From Sclerurus mexicanus (Eukaryota; Chordata; Aves; Passeriformes; Furnariidae): a DNA stretch of 64,000 bases. Below, one piece after another: positions 49,301-61,547 of the stretch. Made by a program: the position numbers and the translations under genes. Numbering within the stretch: the first letter of the stretch is position 1; each line of letters begins with the position of its first letter. The notes under the pieces are model-generated. The model worked only from the letters and a program-made list of their open reading frames with translations. It did no database searches and was not told the origin of the DNA. The stretch covers positions 452,339 to 516,338 of the forward strand of contig VWZF01006750.1 in assembly GCA_013396755.1 (NCBI GenBank), given 5' to 3'.

Positions 49301-52300
49301 CACAACATCTACCTGCATAAACCCTTTTAACCTGCAGCATCATGCAAAAATGTCAGCTAATTAAGGAGGATTATCCACTTACATGTGAAAAGGAAGAAGC
49401 TACTTTGCATTTACCACAGAAAGTATATGGTCCATATCCAAAGCCTGGATAACAGGGTATAAAGTGCCAAGCTTTAAACATCAAGGCTTGTGTTCAGACT
49501 CCTGCCTTAATTCCTGATGTCCCATCAAAAACCTCCTTAACCACATAGAAAATTAGCAAAAGATGTTAAAACTGCAGCATTAAAAAAGTAAATACAAATC
49601 TGTAAGCCAAAACCACCATTAAAATTTTTATTCTCTCCTTTTCATTTTCCTTCTCCAGAAGAACTGCACATCAGGAAAAGCTATGATTACTTGCATATGT
49701 ACCTGCACATAATTATTACTATGATTCTGCATTTATAATATGCTACATTGGATATACAAGGTCATCTGCTAAACAAAACAACTTCCTGATGGAAAGCACC
49801 CACTTACCGTAAACTGAACTGATTCCCTGTGTGCAGAGTGCTGAGCTTATCGAAGCCTGTAACTCTCCCAAATGCAAGAGAGCTTTTTTAATTCACACAA
49901 CTAGCACAAAAAACCCCAAACAAACAAAAAACAAATGAAACAAAAAACCCTACCAGACTTCAATACATTCTCAGTACATTGCTTTAATACCTCTTGCTTA
50001 TCTAACTGCCTAATTTCAGAAGAAAAATCCACATCAGACACACATGGCAGAAATAATTTTTCGAGTCACATATGCTTATGTTGCATCCTATATGAGCAGA
50101 TATAAGAAGCCAATAAGCAAGTCTCGCCTTTGTTAGCCTCATCTTGGGAAACGCACACTGACTGACCATAAGAAAGACAGTATTTAATGTCTTCCATGTT
50201 GCTGTGCCATCATTATGATAGCCAAACAGAAAATATAGTACATGTGTCCAAAACGAGTGATTGCTATACAACAGCTTTCCCCAGCTCTCAAGTACTTATC
50301 AAATCACATTTACAATACAGATGGGTTTTACCTCTCCTATCTGACCATGAAATGGTCTTCTATACCTCCATCCAACTGCAACCTATACCAATAACTGTTA
50401 TGAAAGTTTGATTTCTTCTATAGCCAGTCAATTCAGACTAATAACGCAAATTTTTGAAAGGAGGTTGGGGGCAAAAACTGGCAAAAAAAGTTGTTGCAAT
50501 AAGAATTCCAACAGATATGCAAATCATTTACTATTCACTCTCTTAAATTCTAAGTTATTCTATACATTATGAGCATTGTGATTCCCCCCATATAAACCAG
50601 TATTTTACTTTCAAATTAAATACTGTTGAAGGTGGTCACAGAAATCTGGGGTTCAAAACTTGCTCAAGTTCTCAGCCATTTCAGATGTAAGGGTATTAAT
50701 GGTTTTTTCTCCCTATAAATTTCTTTGCATGACAAGAAAAACAAGCAAAAGCTTATGCTATGAAGGCTAATGCAGTATTTTATTTGAACACTGGCAGTTA
50801 AAATAGCAGACATTTACCAACACAAGAAAACAGCACAACAAATCAAACTAAAACTTTAGGTTTTAACTTCCTCAACTGATTTCAAATAATTTGTGTGGAC
50901 TTGCAAGCAGGAGTTGAAATACAGTTCCACTTTCCTTGCTTATTTGCACATCATACTCAGATTAACCTTTTCCCCCATTAAAATGCTTCTTTAAAAAAAA
51001 GAAAAAAATTTAAAAAACCCCAAACACCAATACCCAAACAAAAAACTGCCATGTTGATACAAGTGAAGTCTCATCCTAATCTTACTACCACCCTAACTAG
51101 CCAAGTTCTGCTTTCAATCAGAACAATTAATACAATATATGAAAATCAAACTCTTCTATTCTGAACTTGCAAAGAGCTTTGACAGCTCTATTGACCACTC
51201 GTGTGGGTTCAGCTGTTAACTCAACAGGAACAGCACCAGGCAAGAATGAACACTTCAGAAAAACAATATATTCCAGAAACTAAGCACTCTAAAAAGTTAT
51301 TTACTGTTAATATTTACCCTAGGTCTTTCACCCATCCCTCATCCCTTTTTCTCTTCCTACAAACTGTCTACTTCCACTATAACTGTTTTTGAGCTGACTT
51401 CTACACAATAGAATCAACAAGAAACGTGTATGATATGAAATTAGAACTTTCTTGGTCTGCATTTCATCTCTGTAACCCAAGTTAAATTAATTTAGTGTTT
51501 ACTGATCACCTATTTCCGTGCCTGCAGCTTTCTCATGGTTCAAGCAGTCTTTCACTTGAAACTTTACCAGTTTATCAATAGGTATTTTAACTATTTGGTA
51601 TAAATGTCAGTAAATAGAAATCTTATAGCAGATGTTTCCCTCCTCTTTTTGGCTATCTAGTTTCATTACTGAAGCATCTACAATAGAATTCAATGTTCCA
51701 TGACAATTTTTTTAATTCACACGGAGAGGTATCCATCAGCAGTGATGAAACTCTTACTTCTAATTCAAATCTGCTTCTCAAATGAAAAGACAAAAAAAAC
51801 AAAACCAAACCAAACAACCCAAGCTTACTTATTTCCTACATCTTAGATACTTCACAAGTTTCCTCCACTTGATAAGAAACTTCTTAGTAATATTCTACAG
51901 AACTACTAGCATTCAGTTTTATAATGTATGGGGGGGGGTTAATTTTCTTTGCCTTACACTTCATATATCTCATTCTAAAACCCATTAAATTTACATGTTG
52001 TTACCTTTTTTATATCCTAATCCTCAAATATTTGGAAGAAAATGTGACTAATGCTCTTGTAGTTCTATTTAACTCCTAAACCTTGAGTAGCAGTATTAAC
52101 AAATCACAATGCTTCACTTGCTTAACACTACGACTTTTTTATTACTTTTAAAATATTGAATAGAACCCTGAGTTAGATGATTTAATGGAAGTTTTGTTTT
52201 GAAAAAGGCATGTTAAATTGCTTTAAAACTGTCATGCCAAAGTAAGTGAAAATTCACTTATTTTAAAAACAAATTAATATTTCAGCCTGCAACCACTGGA

Positions 52301-53456
52301 ATTAAAACTTCAGTCTCAACTTCATACAGAAAACTAATATGAACTTAAGCAAAGCAGGCATAATAATAAACCATTTCATATAATTTTAATAGTAATCTGT
52401 TTGAGTACATTATTAATGTCTTAAAAGGACAGTTCAATTCCAGCTTTTGACACCTGATACAAAATCCAGAAGACAATTACAGATTGCCCTTTCTACACCA
52501 GTAACTTCATGACAGTAGACAGGATTCACAAACATGGAGAAGATTTTTGCAACAACTGTCATGAAACAGTTTCACAAGAAAAATATTCAAATTTGTAAAA
52601 CTGCATTAAATACTTCAATTTAGCAAGGAATAGAAGCATTAAATTCTAATTTCCAATTAGTCTTTAATATATTCCATATTGCATTAGAAATACATAATCA
52701 CAGCTTCCCATCTCCGTAAAAGGCCCACCTTAAAAACTAAAATAAATTTAGAGCAGCCCTTATATGATTGTTACATTAAAGAAATGACTGAAGACTTAGT
52801 TTGAAAACAGATAAATCAATGAGAATAAACCACATAACAAAGTATCTTCTGAATACAACAGATGTTAGCTAGCTTAGATGTTTCTGTAGAATTCTCAAGC
52901 ACTTTTAAATAAAGTGCTTTTCTTTGAACAAGTAAAAAGAACCTATCTGAGAAATCAATCACAAAATAAGTTATTTATTAAAATTGTATTTCACAAAATA
53001 TAGCCATTGTCATGGCTATATTAAAGGATTAACATAAATATGTATTTACAGAATGCAGTCATGCTAGAATACTTTACAATCAAAGCTGTTACAAAATGCT
53101 TCAGTTAATGTTTGCTAGAAAGACAAATGTTATAATGTTAACAGTAGAGGTTATTACACTTAAGCTTTGTAAGTTTTGTGCATAAAATGCACAAATTGAA
53201 GCACATACAGAAACCAACTACACAGCCACAGATACATGTTTTAGTCTACATATTTACATGACCATGTAATATTTGTCATCCTGTCACAAAAATCATTGAA
53301 AGGCTTTCAGCTATTGAAACTGCATAGCATGGCTGACTTTAGTTCAATCTTTATAGCGTCCATTTGGGAGGCTCTCCTCAATGCCATAAATTCTTGTTAT
53401 ATTAAGACTGATGATTTCATGGACATTTTCAAAAGCCAATCAAATTAGTCTCTCAG
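46303..53456 (-). other. ASPH intron, 7.2 kb, with 3' UTR of the read-through form at its 5' end
   Basis: AT-rich, without CR1 or LTR sequence that I can recognise. A minus-strand AATAAA at 52974-52979 could end the read-through transcript, giving a 3' UTR of about 480 nt. A 9-bp stem hairpin (ATATAGCCA..TGGCTATAT) lies near 53000, a G9 run at 51930-51940, and A/C-rich tracts at 49905-49950 and 51000-51050. Confidence 0.65.
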
Positions 53457-53524
53457 TCACTGGTTCTGTAAATCCAAAATAACACAAGTCTTTTTTCCCT
53501 GAACCCCTTCATTCTGTGACGTAC
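53457..53524 (-). CDS. ASPH: alternative read-through 3' end of the GLTKDGS exon
   Basis: If the donor at 53524 is not used, the frame continues from ..DDVDG into TSQNEGVQGKK, TCVILDLQNQ and a TGA at 53457-53459. From memory a short human ASPH isoform carries an almost identical tail (TSQNEGVQGK, TCVILDLHNQ) after the same exon. Such conservation of sequence beyond a functional donor suggests a real coding alternative, not intron. The product would be an anchor plus the acidic segment, ending in about 21 extra residues. An AATAAA lies about 480 nt further on. Confidence 0.75.
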
Positions 53525-53698
53525 CATCAACATCATCTGCAGCTTCGCTCTCTTCTTCTTCTAGTATTTCAAAAGGAGTCAATACATCATAGAGAAATGA
53601 GAGAAAGCCATAAAACCAATCAGAGCTTTCCTCTGCTAAAATATTAAGGACTTCCTCAAGGGAATCAATATTTTCATTACTGCCATCTTTGGTCAGGC
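53525..53698 (-). CDS. ASPH: ASPH alternative exon GLTKDGSNENIDSLEEVLNI...
   Basis: A 174-nt, phase 1-1 exon. It encodes GLTKDGSNENIDSLEEVLNI, then LAEESSDWFYGFLSFLYDVL, TPFEILEEEESEAADDVDG. It is almost identical to the segment in some human ASPH isoforms. The aromatic DWFYGFLSFLYD core flanked by acidic stretches is unlike the rest of the linker. The acceptor GTGTAG is preceded by a (CT)17 microsatellite acting as the pyrimidine tract. The donor is GATG|GTACGT, itself readable as coding. Follows 59536-59604. Function of this segment is not known to me. Confidence 0.95.
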
Positions 53699-53713
53699 CT
53701 ACACAAGAATAGA

Positions 53714-53717
<4 letters not shown>

Positions 53718-53751
<34 letters not shown>
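53718..53751. repeat. (AG)17 microsatellite, (CT)17 in gene sense
   Basis: An uninterrupted AG dinucleotide run. On the minus strand it is a CT run ending about 18 nt before the AG acceptor of exon 53525-53698. Confidence 0.95.
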
Positions 53752-53754
<3 letters not shown>

Positions 53755-54633
53755 AGGGGGAAAAAGAGACAGCAGTTAGGTGGAAAGAGAAAACTGTAAA
53801 AGGAGGATCTGTGAAAGACATGTCACAGACAGCAGTCTTTATAGGAATGCTAATTAGGAAGTAGAAAAATGTTAAGAAACTTGAATCTTTCCAAGTATAG
53901 ACTATAATTTGGGCAATAAACATGCAAAACATTATGCCAGAATCTTATTTTAAAAGATTTAAAATAAAAAGAGGTGGAAGCTTTGCTTTACCTTCTTCCT
54001 AGTCCTAAAATCAAGCCATTTATAGTCAGTTTTCTTGCCACAGCATTTAACTTCAGTCAATTTTTTAACAGCAATCTTTCACAACTTTAAAATCACCCAA
54101 TTTGCCTTTCTTTATTTTTTAAACCATCATGTTCAAATTTGAGAGCTTGCAACTGATAGCTGAGAATAACATTTTAAAGCAAAGAGTATATAACCGAACT
54201 TGTCACAAGCATACTGTTATGGATAACAATCCACTACACAGAACTTTCATTTTGCTTAGAAGTGAGGATTCTAATTGTTGGGGGGTGTTGTCTTGCAGTT
54301 CGTTTGCTTATTTAGGTATTTTAACACGCTTCTCAGTCATTTTTTTTCTATGATACATATTCTACATGCTATACTTGGTCCGTAGGTATTATTTCCAAAC
54401 CTGAGGATATACAGAGTACTAGATAAAAATGAATACGTAGCCAATATAAAGGGCATATGCTTTGTTATATAGAAAATCTAAAGAGGAGTAAGGAGTTAAA
54501 GCAGAGATGGCCAGTGCAGCAAAAAAAGAGCTTGTCGCTGCTAAACTCCCTCATACTAAAAGTTGCTGTTTTAGGTTATAAGACCCATTGATCTAACTGG
54601 CATTTGAAAAATACAAATAAGCCATGAATAATG

Positions 54634-54825
54634 CTTTTTTTCCCTCTTGTTTTTTTTCCATTGTTGGTTTTTGGGTTTTTTTTTGTTCATTTATGGGTTT
54701 CTTTGTTTGTTGGTTTGGGGAGTTGTTTAGTTTTTGGCTTTTTTTTTTCTTTTTCTTATTGGTTTTTTTCATAGTTTTTTTTTGGGGGGTGGGGTGGTGG
54801 TTGTTGGTTTTGTTTGTTTGTTTTA
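54634..54825. repeat. G/T-rich low-complexity tract
   Basis: About 190 bp almost entirely of T and G on the plus strand (A and C in gene sense). It includes GGGGGGTGGGGTGGTGG at about 54784-54800, which has the G-run spacing of a possible G-quadruplex. Long open frames here (both strands) are low-complexity artefacts. Confidence 0.85.
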
Positions 54826-57800
54826 ACCCCACTGGTTTACAGTTATTACTAATAACATTTCAACTTTTCCATTCTGGGAAAAGCATAACAGAATGACCAT
54901 GCAATGACAAACAGTCAAATATTAGTATGCTTTAAAGCTGGAGAGGGAGGTATTCCCCACACTTCTAACCAGAACAAATCTTCATTTGTGCTGAAAGGAC
55001 AAGCAAAACTAACGGTGAAGACAGATTGTGGAAACATAAAATTAAGTGACCATGTTGCACATGCAGACTACAAAGCAATATTAGATGCAGGTTAATGAAA
55101 CATTCAAGATAGAGAAGTTCACAGCAGAGACATTTAGCACTTTTTAAAACTTTTTTCTTACAGTACACTGTGAAAGTATCAATGATAATTCTGAGGAAAC
55201 TTCCAAGTCCATGATAATCCTCATCCTTGTACCTGGATGTCCAGAACCTCTACTTGAGTGACCAGCCATTCTCTTTAACTTTTCACTGGATAGCCCAAAG
55301 GTTTAAAAATTACTGAATCTAGGAAGCAATCAAGGTATTATAAATATCCCTCTTCAACTTCTTCCATGGCTTATTTCTATAAAAATTAAATTTTTTAAGC
55401 AACTTTATGCATGGTAGTCAGTCACCATTCTAATTTGTTTTCAAAGCTGGATCAAGCGAGATGTATAGACATAAACCAAAGTAAGGATATTTACTGAAGA
55501 CTGAAATCTTAATTTAAGAATGAAAATTTGAACCAAAATAAAAAAATCTAAGTTACAAACACAGAATTATAAATATTTGTGTTGTTCTGTTCTGTCTGAA
55601 TCCAGCCGAAAAAACAATAAACAAACATCCCCACATTACTCCCAAAAGACCTCAGGCTTTAGATATCATTTCTGTAAGCATATGCAGAATCATATAGATG
55701 TTCCTGTTCTTGCGCTAAGTCAAGAATAAGACTCTTGGACAATTACCTTTATAAAATGGAGTACAGCTGCATATTTTCTTTGAAAAGACTAGGACACCAA
55801 AGGGAACCACAGAAACTCGCAGGATGTGTCTTACAGCCTTTGTAATTAATACTCAAACTGTTTGCCTTCACTCACCCCCATAATCAAGAATTGCTTTTCA
55901 AAGTAAAAACTCACATACTGATAATCTCACATAGACATCATAACAACTGTCTGAAAATGGTGACAAAACTGGAACTGCCCAACCAAGCAGCCATACCATG
56001 CTAATGCAGTGACTCACAGGAAATAACTACTTTATTTCAAGAGAAGTTTTAACATCACAATTTAAATCAAAGTGAATGAGGGAGTCAAAATCTTTACCTA
56101 TTCAATAGTGTTACCACAAGCAATGGGGCAGAGGGCTTGCCTACATGCATTTAACAAGGCAAAGCCTTTCTTCTCCTGCAAATATCTCTTCTATGAGAAT
56201 GAGCACAAGCAAGCCTTTAATATTTGAAGGTGCTACAGCAGAACACAAGAAAAACAGAGAAGAGTATGAAACTTATCCTAAACAAGTGAACTGTAGAAAA
56301 ATCATTCTTTTAACTCCTATCACCTCACCACAGGTTTTTTGAATGTGCAATCTTGGTGCGACTGCCTGTAAATGTATTTTTCTACTGTAGGTGAAGCAGG
56401 GGAAAAGAAGTTAGTTTCCTGAATTCTCCTACTTACTACCCTTTGTTTTCTGAGGCACTAGTGTGGGATTTTTCCATTTTCTGCATAGCTGGACTACTAA
56501 ATGCACAGGAGCAATATAGTGATGACTTTCTGCAGCTGCAGTTCCAAAACTGTACTAACTACTGCAACCATTTAAGCAGAATTTCTCAGGATATTGTTGC
56601 CCGTTAAAAAGGACTGAAGTACAAAACAAACTGGCTTGTCTCCAAAGATACTATTACGACAGACATTGGTACTATCTATACATGTCATGTTTTGGTAATA
56701 CCACTAAAGACACTCTTCATCTGTACTGAGCTAAAGCAAGTACAGAAGTCTAATGCTTCTCCTAAGACTAACATCCTTCAAAGAAAAATCAGAGTGAAAG
56801 GGATGAAAGTGGGAAGAGAGTACTGAAAACGTCAAACATCAAAGAAGTGGAGTACAAAGCCTCTCTTTCCATTACCAAATGAATTCAGTAAACAGAACCT
56901 CACAAATACCTAGGAAAAAGACAGAATCTGCAAGATAATGGCAGAGTAGCTTCAATGTTTGAACTTTAACCATGGATAATTTTTTTTATAAATGCTACAA
57001 TACTAACTCCACAAATACCTGGGGTTTGTTGACTGGCACGGTTTTAGGTGGTTTGTTGTGGTTTGAGGTTTTTTTCCCCACTTCTCTTACATGAGTGAGC
57101 AGGGGAAGCAGGGAAGAACACACTTCTTGCACAGTCTTTTTAAAACTACACAAATACCTGAAGAGAACTATCAAATCTCCTTTGATCCCAAACAATAAAA
57201 AGAACAAACCCCTATACAAACAAGAAATAAAATAATGAATTTTAATTCTTCTGTTTAGGTATGCCCAAGTAGTAAAAAAGCCTATTGTTATCAGCTACTC
57301 AACCATTCTTTGAAATACAAAATAAACTCATGATAGTAAAAACATTTCCCAAAATTAAATTAACTTAAAAGATATTCACCACTAATACAAAATTAAATCT
57401 TGAAATTTGTAGTGAAAACTAAAGAATTATGGAAATTGACAACACTAAACCACTGTGCATGCCACAATTTCAATATATACTACTAGTGTTGTAATAGCTA
57501 AATAACAGAAAAGATAAAAGCATATGAACTCCTATCATCAAACATCAAACTGCAGGAACTCCTTTTTTAGCAGAGAAACAACTTGCTGTTTCAGGCTACT
57601 CTGACCCAGAGAAGAATCCCAGAAAGTAATAAGCCTTCAAACACAGCATATGTACTAAGAAAATCCTCACAAACAGGAGCAGCTATGGATTTAATACTCA
57701 GAAAGTTATCCTACTGCAGAACACAGTTTATTATATGATTTACTGTATAGGTTTACTATGTGGTTTTCTTTACTACAAAGACTTAATTCTGGAAAGCAAA

Positions 57801-59535
57801 TTTCTCAAGAGGGAATCCAATCTTCTAGTTCTCCATCAATGAAATCATTCCAGACTGCATAGTGGTGTTCATATTTTAGTTAATATTAAATTTTAAATAC
57901 AAACAAGCACATTAACTTACAGGGAATTTTAGTTAATAATATTACGTGCTTGTTATTAGAAAAATATTTTATATTTGTAATTTTATCAGTGCCACAAAAC
58001 TTCAAAATTTATGATTTCTTTTTTACTGCAGAAATTATTATCAAAGTGTGATTAAATCATATTTCTAAACAACTATTCAAAAATAATAAAAATAAATTTT
58101 CATCTGTGATCTTTTAATGTCACATTTGAAGTACAAGGTTTAAATGTGTGGTAAGACAAGCTTATAATAGAAACATTCCATTTACTGGCAGAATTCCCAG
58201 CTATATCAAGCTATATAAAACAGAGACGTAACAAAGCAGCAGAATGTTCTTGGCTACCACCCTAGCAATCTGAATCCAACCAATACGACCTACAAGAAAT
58301 TGATATCTGCTTTCCATACACTACATAATAGACAAAGATTAGGATTATAACTATATGAAGTGTTACCTTACTCACCACATATAATTAACACTTAATCTGT
58401 TGCTCTGAAGCCATTCAGGACACTGGAGATTTTTTTAAGTGCCTCTCACATTCACACTGCTGCAAACCGGTTCACTAATTTGGATTACATAGGTTTTCTT
58501 TAAACAGGAATTAAACAAATGAACACACATCCTCCAAAGACTTGCTTATTCCTCCAGATACAAGTGGAAAAAAATAATCTGATGATAAACTGACTTTTAT
58601 GGATTATGAATTTCAAATAGCAAACCATAACATCCTAATATACTACTGGTAACTTTGATTAGTTTGATATATTCCACTTTGTCCTCTGCTCAAGTTATTA
58701 TTTACCGTGCTGGGTTTTTTGTTTAGTTCATTTGTTTAATTTGTGAAGTTTACATGCTCAGAAAAGGTGTACATTTTAACAAACCAAGGAAAGAAAACTA
58801 TACTTTCCAACATCAAGTATGCAAGAAGTGTCTCTGCAAGGCTTGATTGTGAAGCGGAAGATGGCAGTGCTTTTAAAAATGTCAATAGAAGAGCAATATC
58901 ATGAAGCATTTCCCTTTGAAGGTACATGGTGAGCAGAAAGGCATTCTCACAAATTATAAGGAACAGAAGCCTAAACCCAGTGTTGCAATGTCAAAGAAGA
59001 AAAATTCATGTCGTGTACTCTTTTTGAAGGGCAAAGAAAATGAACAGACTTGGGGACAATTCAGAATAGAGGAAAGACAGTAAAAAAAATAGACTACACA
59101 AATAGTCATCTAAGAAGTACAAAGGCATGTTCAAAGTCTTAAAGTGGACCTGGTTTAATGTGTTAACATAAATAATGCTTTAACTCTTGAAGCATTTTAG
59201 GTCCTATATCTGATAAATGTACTAATAAACACAACCATCTTGCAACAGTCAATACAACAGCATCAAACATCTAATTTCAAAATCATCTTGTAAGTAATTA
59301 AATCCTTTCACTTACATTGCTGTATTAGGAGAAAAAGAAGAAAAATTGCTACATCAAGTTGCACACCCAATCCTGCAATTTGCATTAAGAAAAAAACCCA
59401 CTACAATTAAATCAATTTAAGTTCTCCAAATAGAAAAACAAAAACCAGAAGTATTGTTTTGACATTTTAAAAAACCCCCAAACATGAAAACGCCGACTGA
59501 ATTATATAGATTATTCCACCTGTATTTGTACTTGC

Positions 59536-59604
59536 CTAGCAATACTTTAGCATCTTCCACATCAAAATCTCCATCTCCATCAGCATCATAAATCCCAAGC
59601 TTGC
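59536..59604 (-). CDS. ASPH: ASPH exon with EF-hand-like loop; splicing hub
   Basis: A 69-nt, phase 1-1 exon encoding GKLGIYDADGDGDFDVEDAK then VLL. It is identical to the family except Glu for Asp in DFDV(D/E)D. DADGDGDFDVED has Asp at loop positions 1, 3, 5, 7 and 9 and is EF-hand-like, a candidate Ca site in the lumen. The acceptor is TTCTAG. The donor is CTAG|GCAAGT, a GC donor with otherwise perfect U1 match; a GT form is excluded because the frame and homology end exactly here. The same nine bases CTAGGCAAG occur at both exon borders. Its donor can join to 53698, 46302 or 39213, so it is the decision point for all isoforms. Confidence 0.97.
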   Translation of the reverse strand, partial: ASLGFMMLMEMEILMWKMLKYC

Positions 59605-60781
59605 CTAGAAGTGTAAATAGAGGAGAAAAAGACAATTCAGCCATTTGTTTCCAATGTGCAATGGTTGACTGCCAATGCTAGATTGTTACCATATGTTTTT
59701 TTAACAATTTATATGTACTTATAACCACATTTTAAATTTCCTGAAAATATTACAAATATTTCAAGTTCCATTCTGTACTGCCTACACTTGAGACTGAACA
59801 CAAGATTGTCTTTTTTCTGGTGCTTGCAGGTTTAAAACAAATCTGTAATTATGTACTTGATGTGAACATGCTTTGCTTAGAATAAAATCTAAGTTCACAA
59901 AGAATGTTCAACATGTTTGAGGAAAAATAAAGAATAAAACAAAAATTAATCAAATAAGCACCATTTGTTTTCTGATTGCGTGCTTTCTGCAATTCTAAAT
60001 TCTCAGAAAAGAGATAAGTATATAGGTATATAATTTTAGTGCCAAGTTAATAGAAAGGAAGCAGCCTACTTCCCAGACAAATAAAATCATTCTTAAGTTT
60101 TATCAACAACTGTATAACCTTCCATGCAGACAAAAAAGTTGTCCATTCTTTCATATATGACTAATAAATCAGATTTCTCACTTTTATTTTTGAAACTGCA
60201 TCTCTAGCATCCCTAAGTATATGCAAAGGGAGAAATCAGTTTCTACTAGAAGAGAACTTTCAGCACAGAATTGTGGTATCTAGGATTTGAAGTGTCCTTT
60301 AATTCAGACACAACTTTTATCAGGAGTAAAACCCTGCAGAGTTGCAGAAGAATTCTGCGTCCTTATAATTTGACAGTATATCATACTTGTCATTCTCTAA
60401 ACAGAGACAGAACTTTATTGCCATCAAAACCAATGAAATACAGTTCTTAATATGGTATTTAGAAAATCAGAAAATAGTTTTGTGGAAGAAAAAAATTAAG
60501 ACTTGGGTCTAGAATATGTTTCTCAACATTGTATGGAAGCAATCCACTCAAAAGGATCTTTATCAGTTTATGGTTAAACAGCAGACTAGTGCAAAAAATG
60601 TAATTGTGTAGAAATAAGAATAATATCATCTTCAAAACCATGAAGAACGAGACAGATGAGAAATGACTGAGTTTCATGTCACAGTAGAACAGTAATTTTT
60701 AAAAAAATAGAAACATAATAAAGTAAACCAAAACTTTCAGCCAAGGGACTGTAAAGCAAGCTTATTTCTCCAATATCCTAC
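59605..60781 (-). other. ASPH intron
   Basis: 1.2 kb, AT-rich, no element recognised. Confidence 0.85.
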
Positions 60782-60826
60782 CTTGTAGGACCTCTGACAA
60801 GTTATAACGGAAATCCTTTGCTTTGG
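60782..60826 (-). CDS. ASPH: ASPH luminal stalk exon AKAKDFRYNLSEVLQ
   Basis: A 45-nt, phase 1-1 exon encoding AKAKDFRYNLSEVLQ, identical to the remembered mammalian sequence. It links the membrane anchor to the EF-hand-like segment. The acceptor is ATGCAG with a poor pyrimidine tract; the donor is CAAG|GTAGGA. NLS is a potential N-glycosylation sequon on the luminal side. Confidence 0.97.
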
Positions 60827-61547
60827 CTGCATGTATGGTAAAAATATAAAAAACATTATTTGCATCACTAGACCCAATTAAGTTGCAAACCAGAAGCTTC
60901 TCTTAAAAAAAAAAAAAAAAAAAATCGGTCCAGATCAAAAAAAGCATGTACCAACAGATTTCTAAATTTTGTAAAACCACCAGTGCAAAAGTGCATGTTG
61001 AATCCTAAAACATCAAGCACAACTGTACCTATGTACATATTTCTTGAAATTGGAGGCATTAATTTGCACCCTTAAATATTATATTAACAGCACTCTCTAA
61101 AAATTGTCATACTAAGATACAATTATCACAATCATAAGCTTAAAACTGAGGTCATTCAACAGCTCACTCATGAAAGGATGACTGATTCATTAGCCTGACC
61201 CTACAGGCATCACAGTCCATCAGAGGATGGATAACGTTAACTGCCCACTTTCAACCACTGCTGCGAGTTTCTAAGAGCTTATATTCAAACAACGCATATT
61301 TAGCTCACCTCTCAAATGAACTACAGTATACACGCTACAAAGAGATCTTGAAGGATGTTAATACTCTTTTTCAGTCTTATGAGAATCCTGCATTAAAACA
61401 GTTTCTGAAATACATTACTTATCCTTCTCATGTAGGTCGTTTGCAAACACTGCAGTAGTCAAATAATTCATCTGAAAATTTAAAGTGGCCTTCATTTAAT
61501 GCATATCATAATACTAATAGAAAAATCTTAGGATTTAAAATTCTTAC
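60827..61547 (-). other. ASPH intron
   Basis: 0.72 kb with a 20-A tract at 60905-60924 (T20 in gene sense). No other feature. Confidence 0.85.
60905..60924. repeat. A20 homopolymer
   Basis: Twenty uninterrupted A on the plus strand, 78 nt upstream of the acceptor of the stalk exon in gene sense. Length is likely variable. Confidence 0.95.

Larger units (their letters stand above)
53699..59535 (-). other. ASPH intron, 5.8 kb (GC donor)
   Basis: Bounded by a GC donor (59535-59534) and TAG acceptor (53700-53699). Contains the (AG)17 microsatellite (53718-53751) and a G/T-rich low-complexity stretch (54634-54825). No CR1 or LTR was recognised. Confidence 0.8.

Noticed and set aside
52994..53018. 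Perfect 9-bp hairpin ATATAGCCA/TGGCTATAT
   Set aside because: Too short and AT-rich to claim a structural RNA or microRNA; chance is likely in 64 kb.
54593..54896. 79- and 90-codon open frames, Lys/Thr/Asn-rich or Phe/Trp/Val-rich
   Set aside because: Translation of a G/T low-complexity tract; no exon borders in frame with ASPH.
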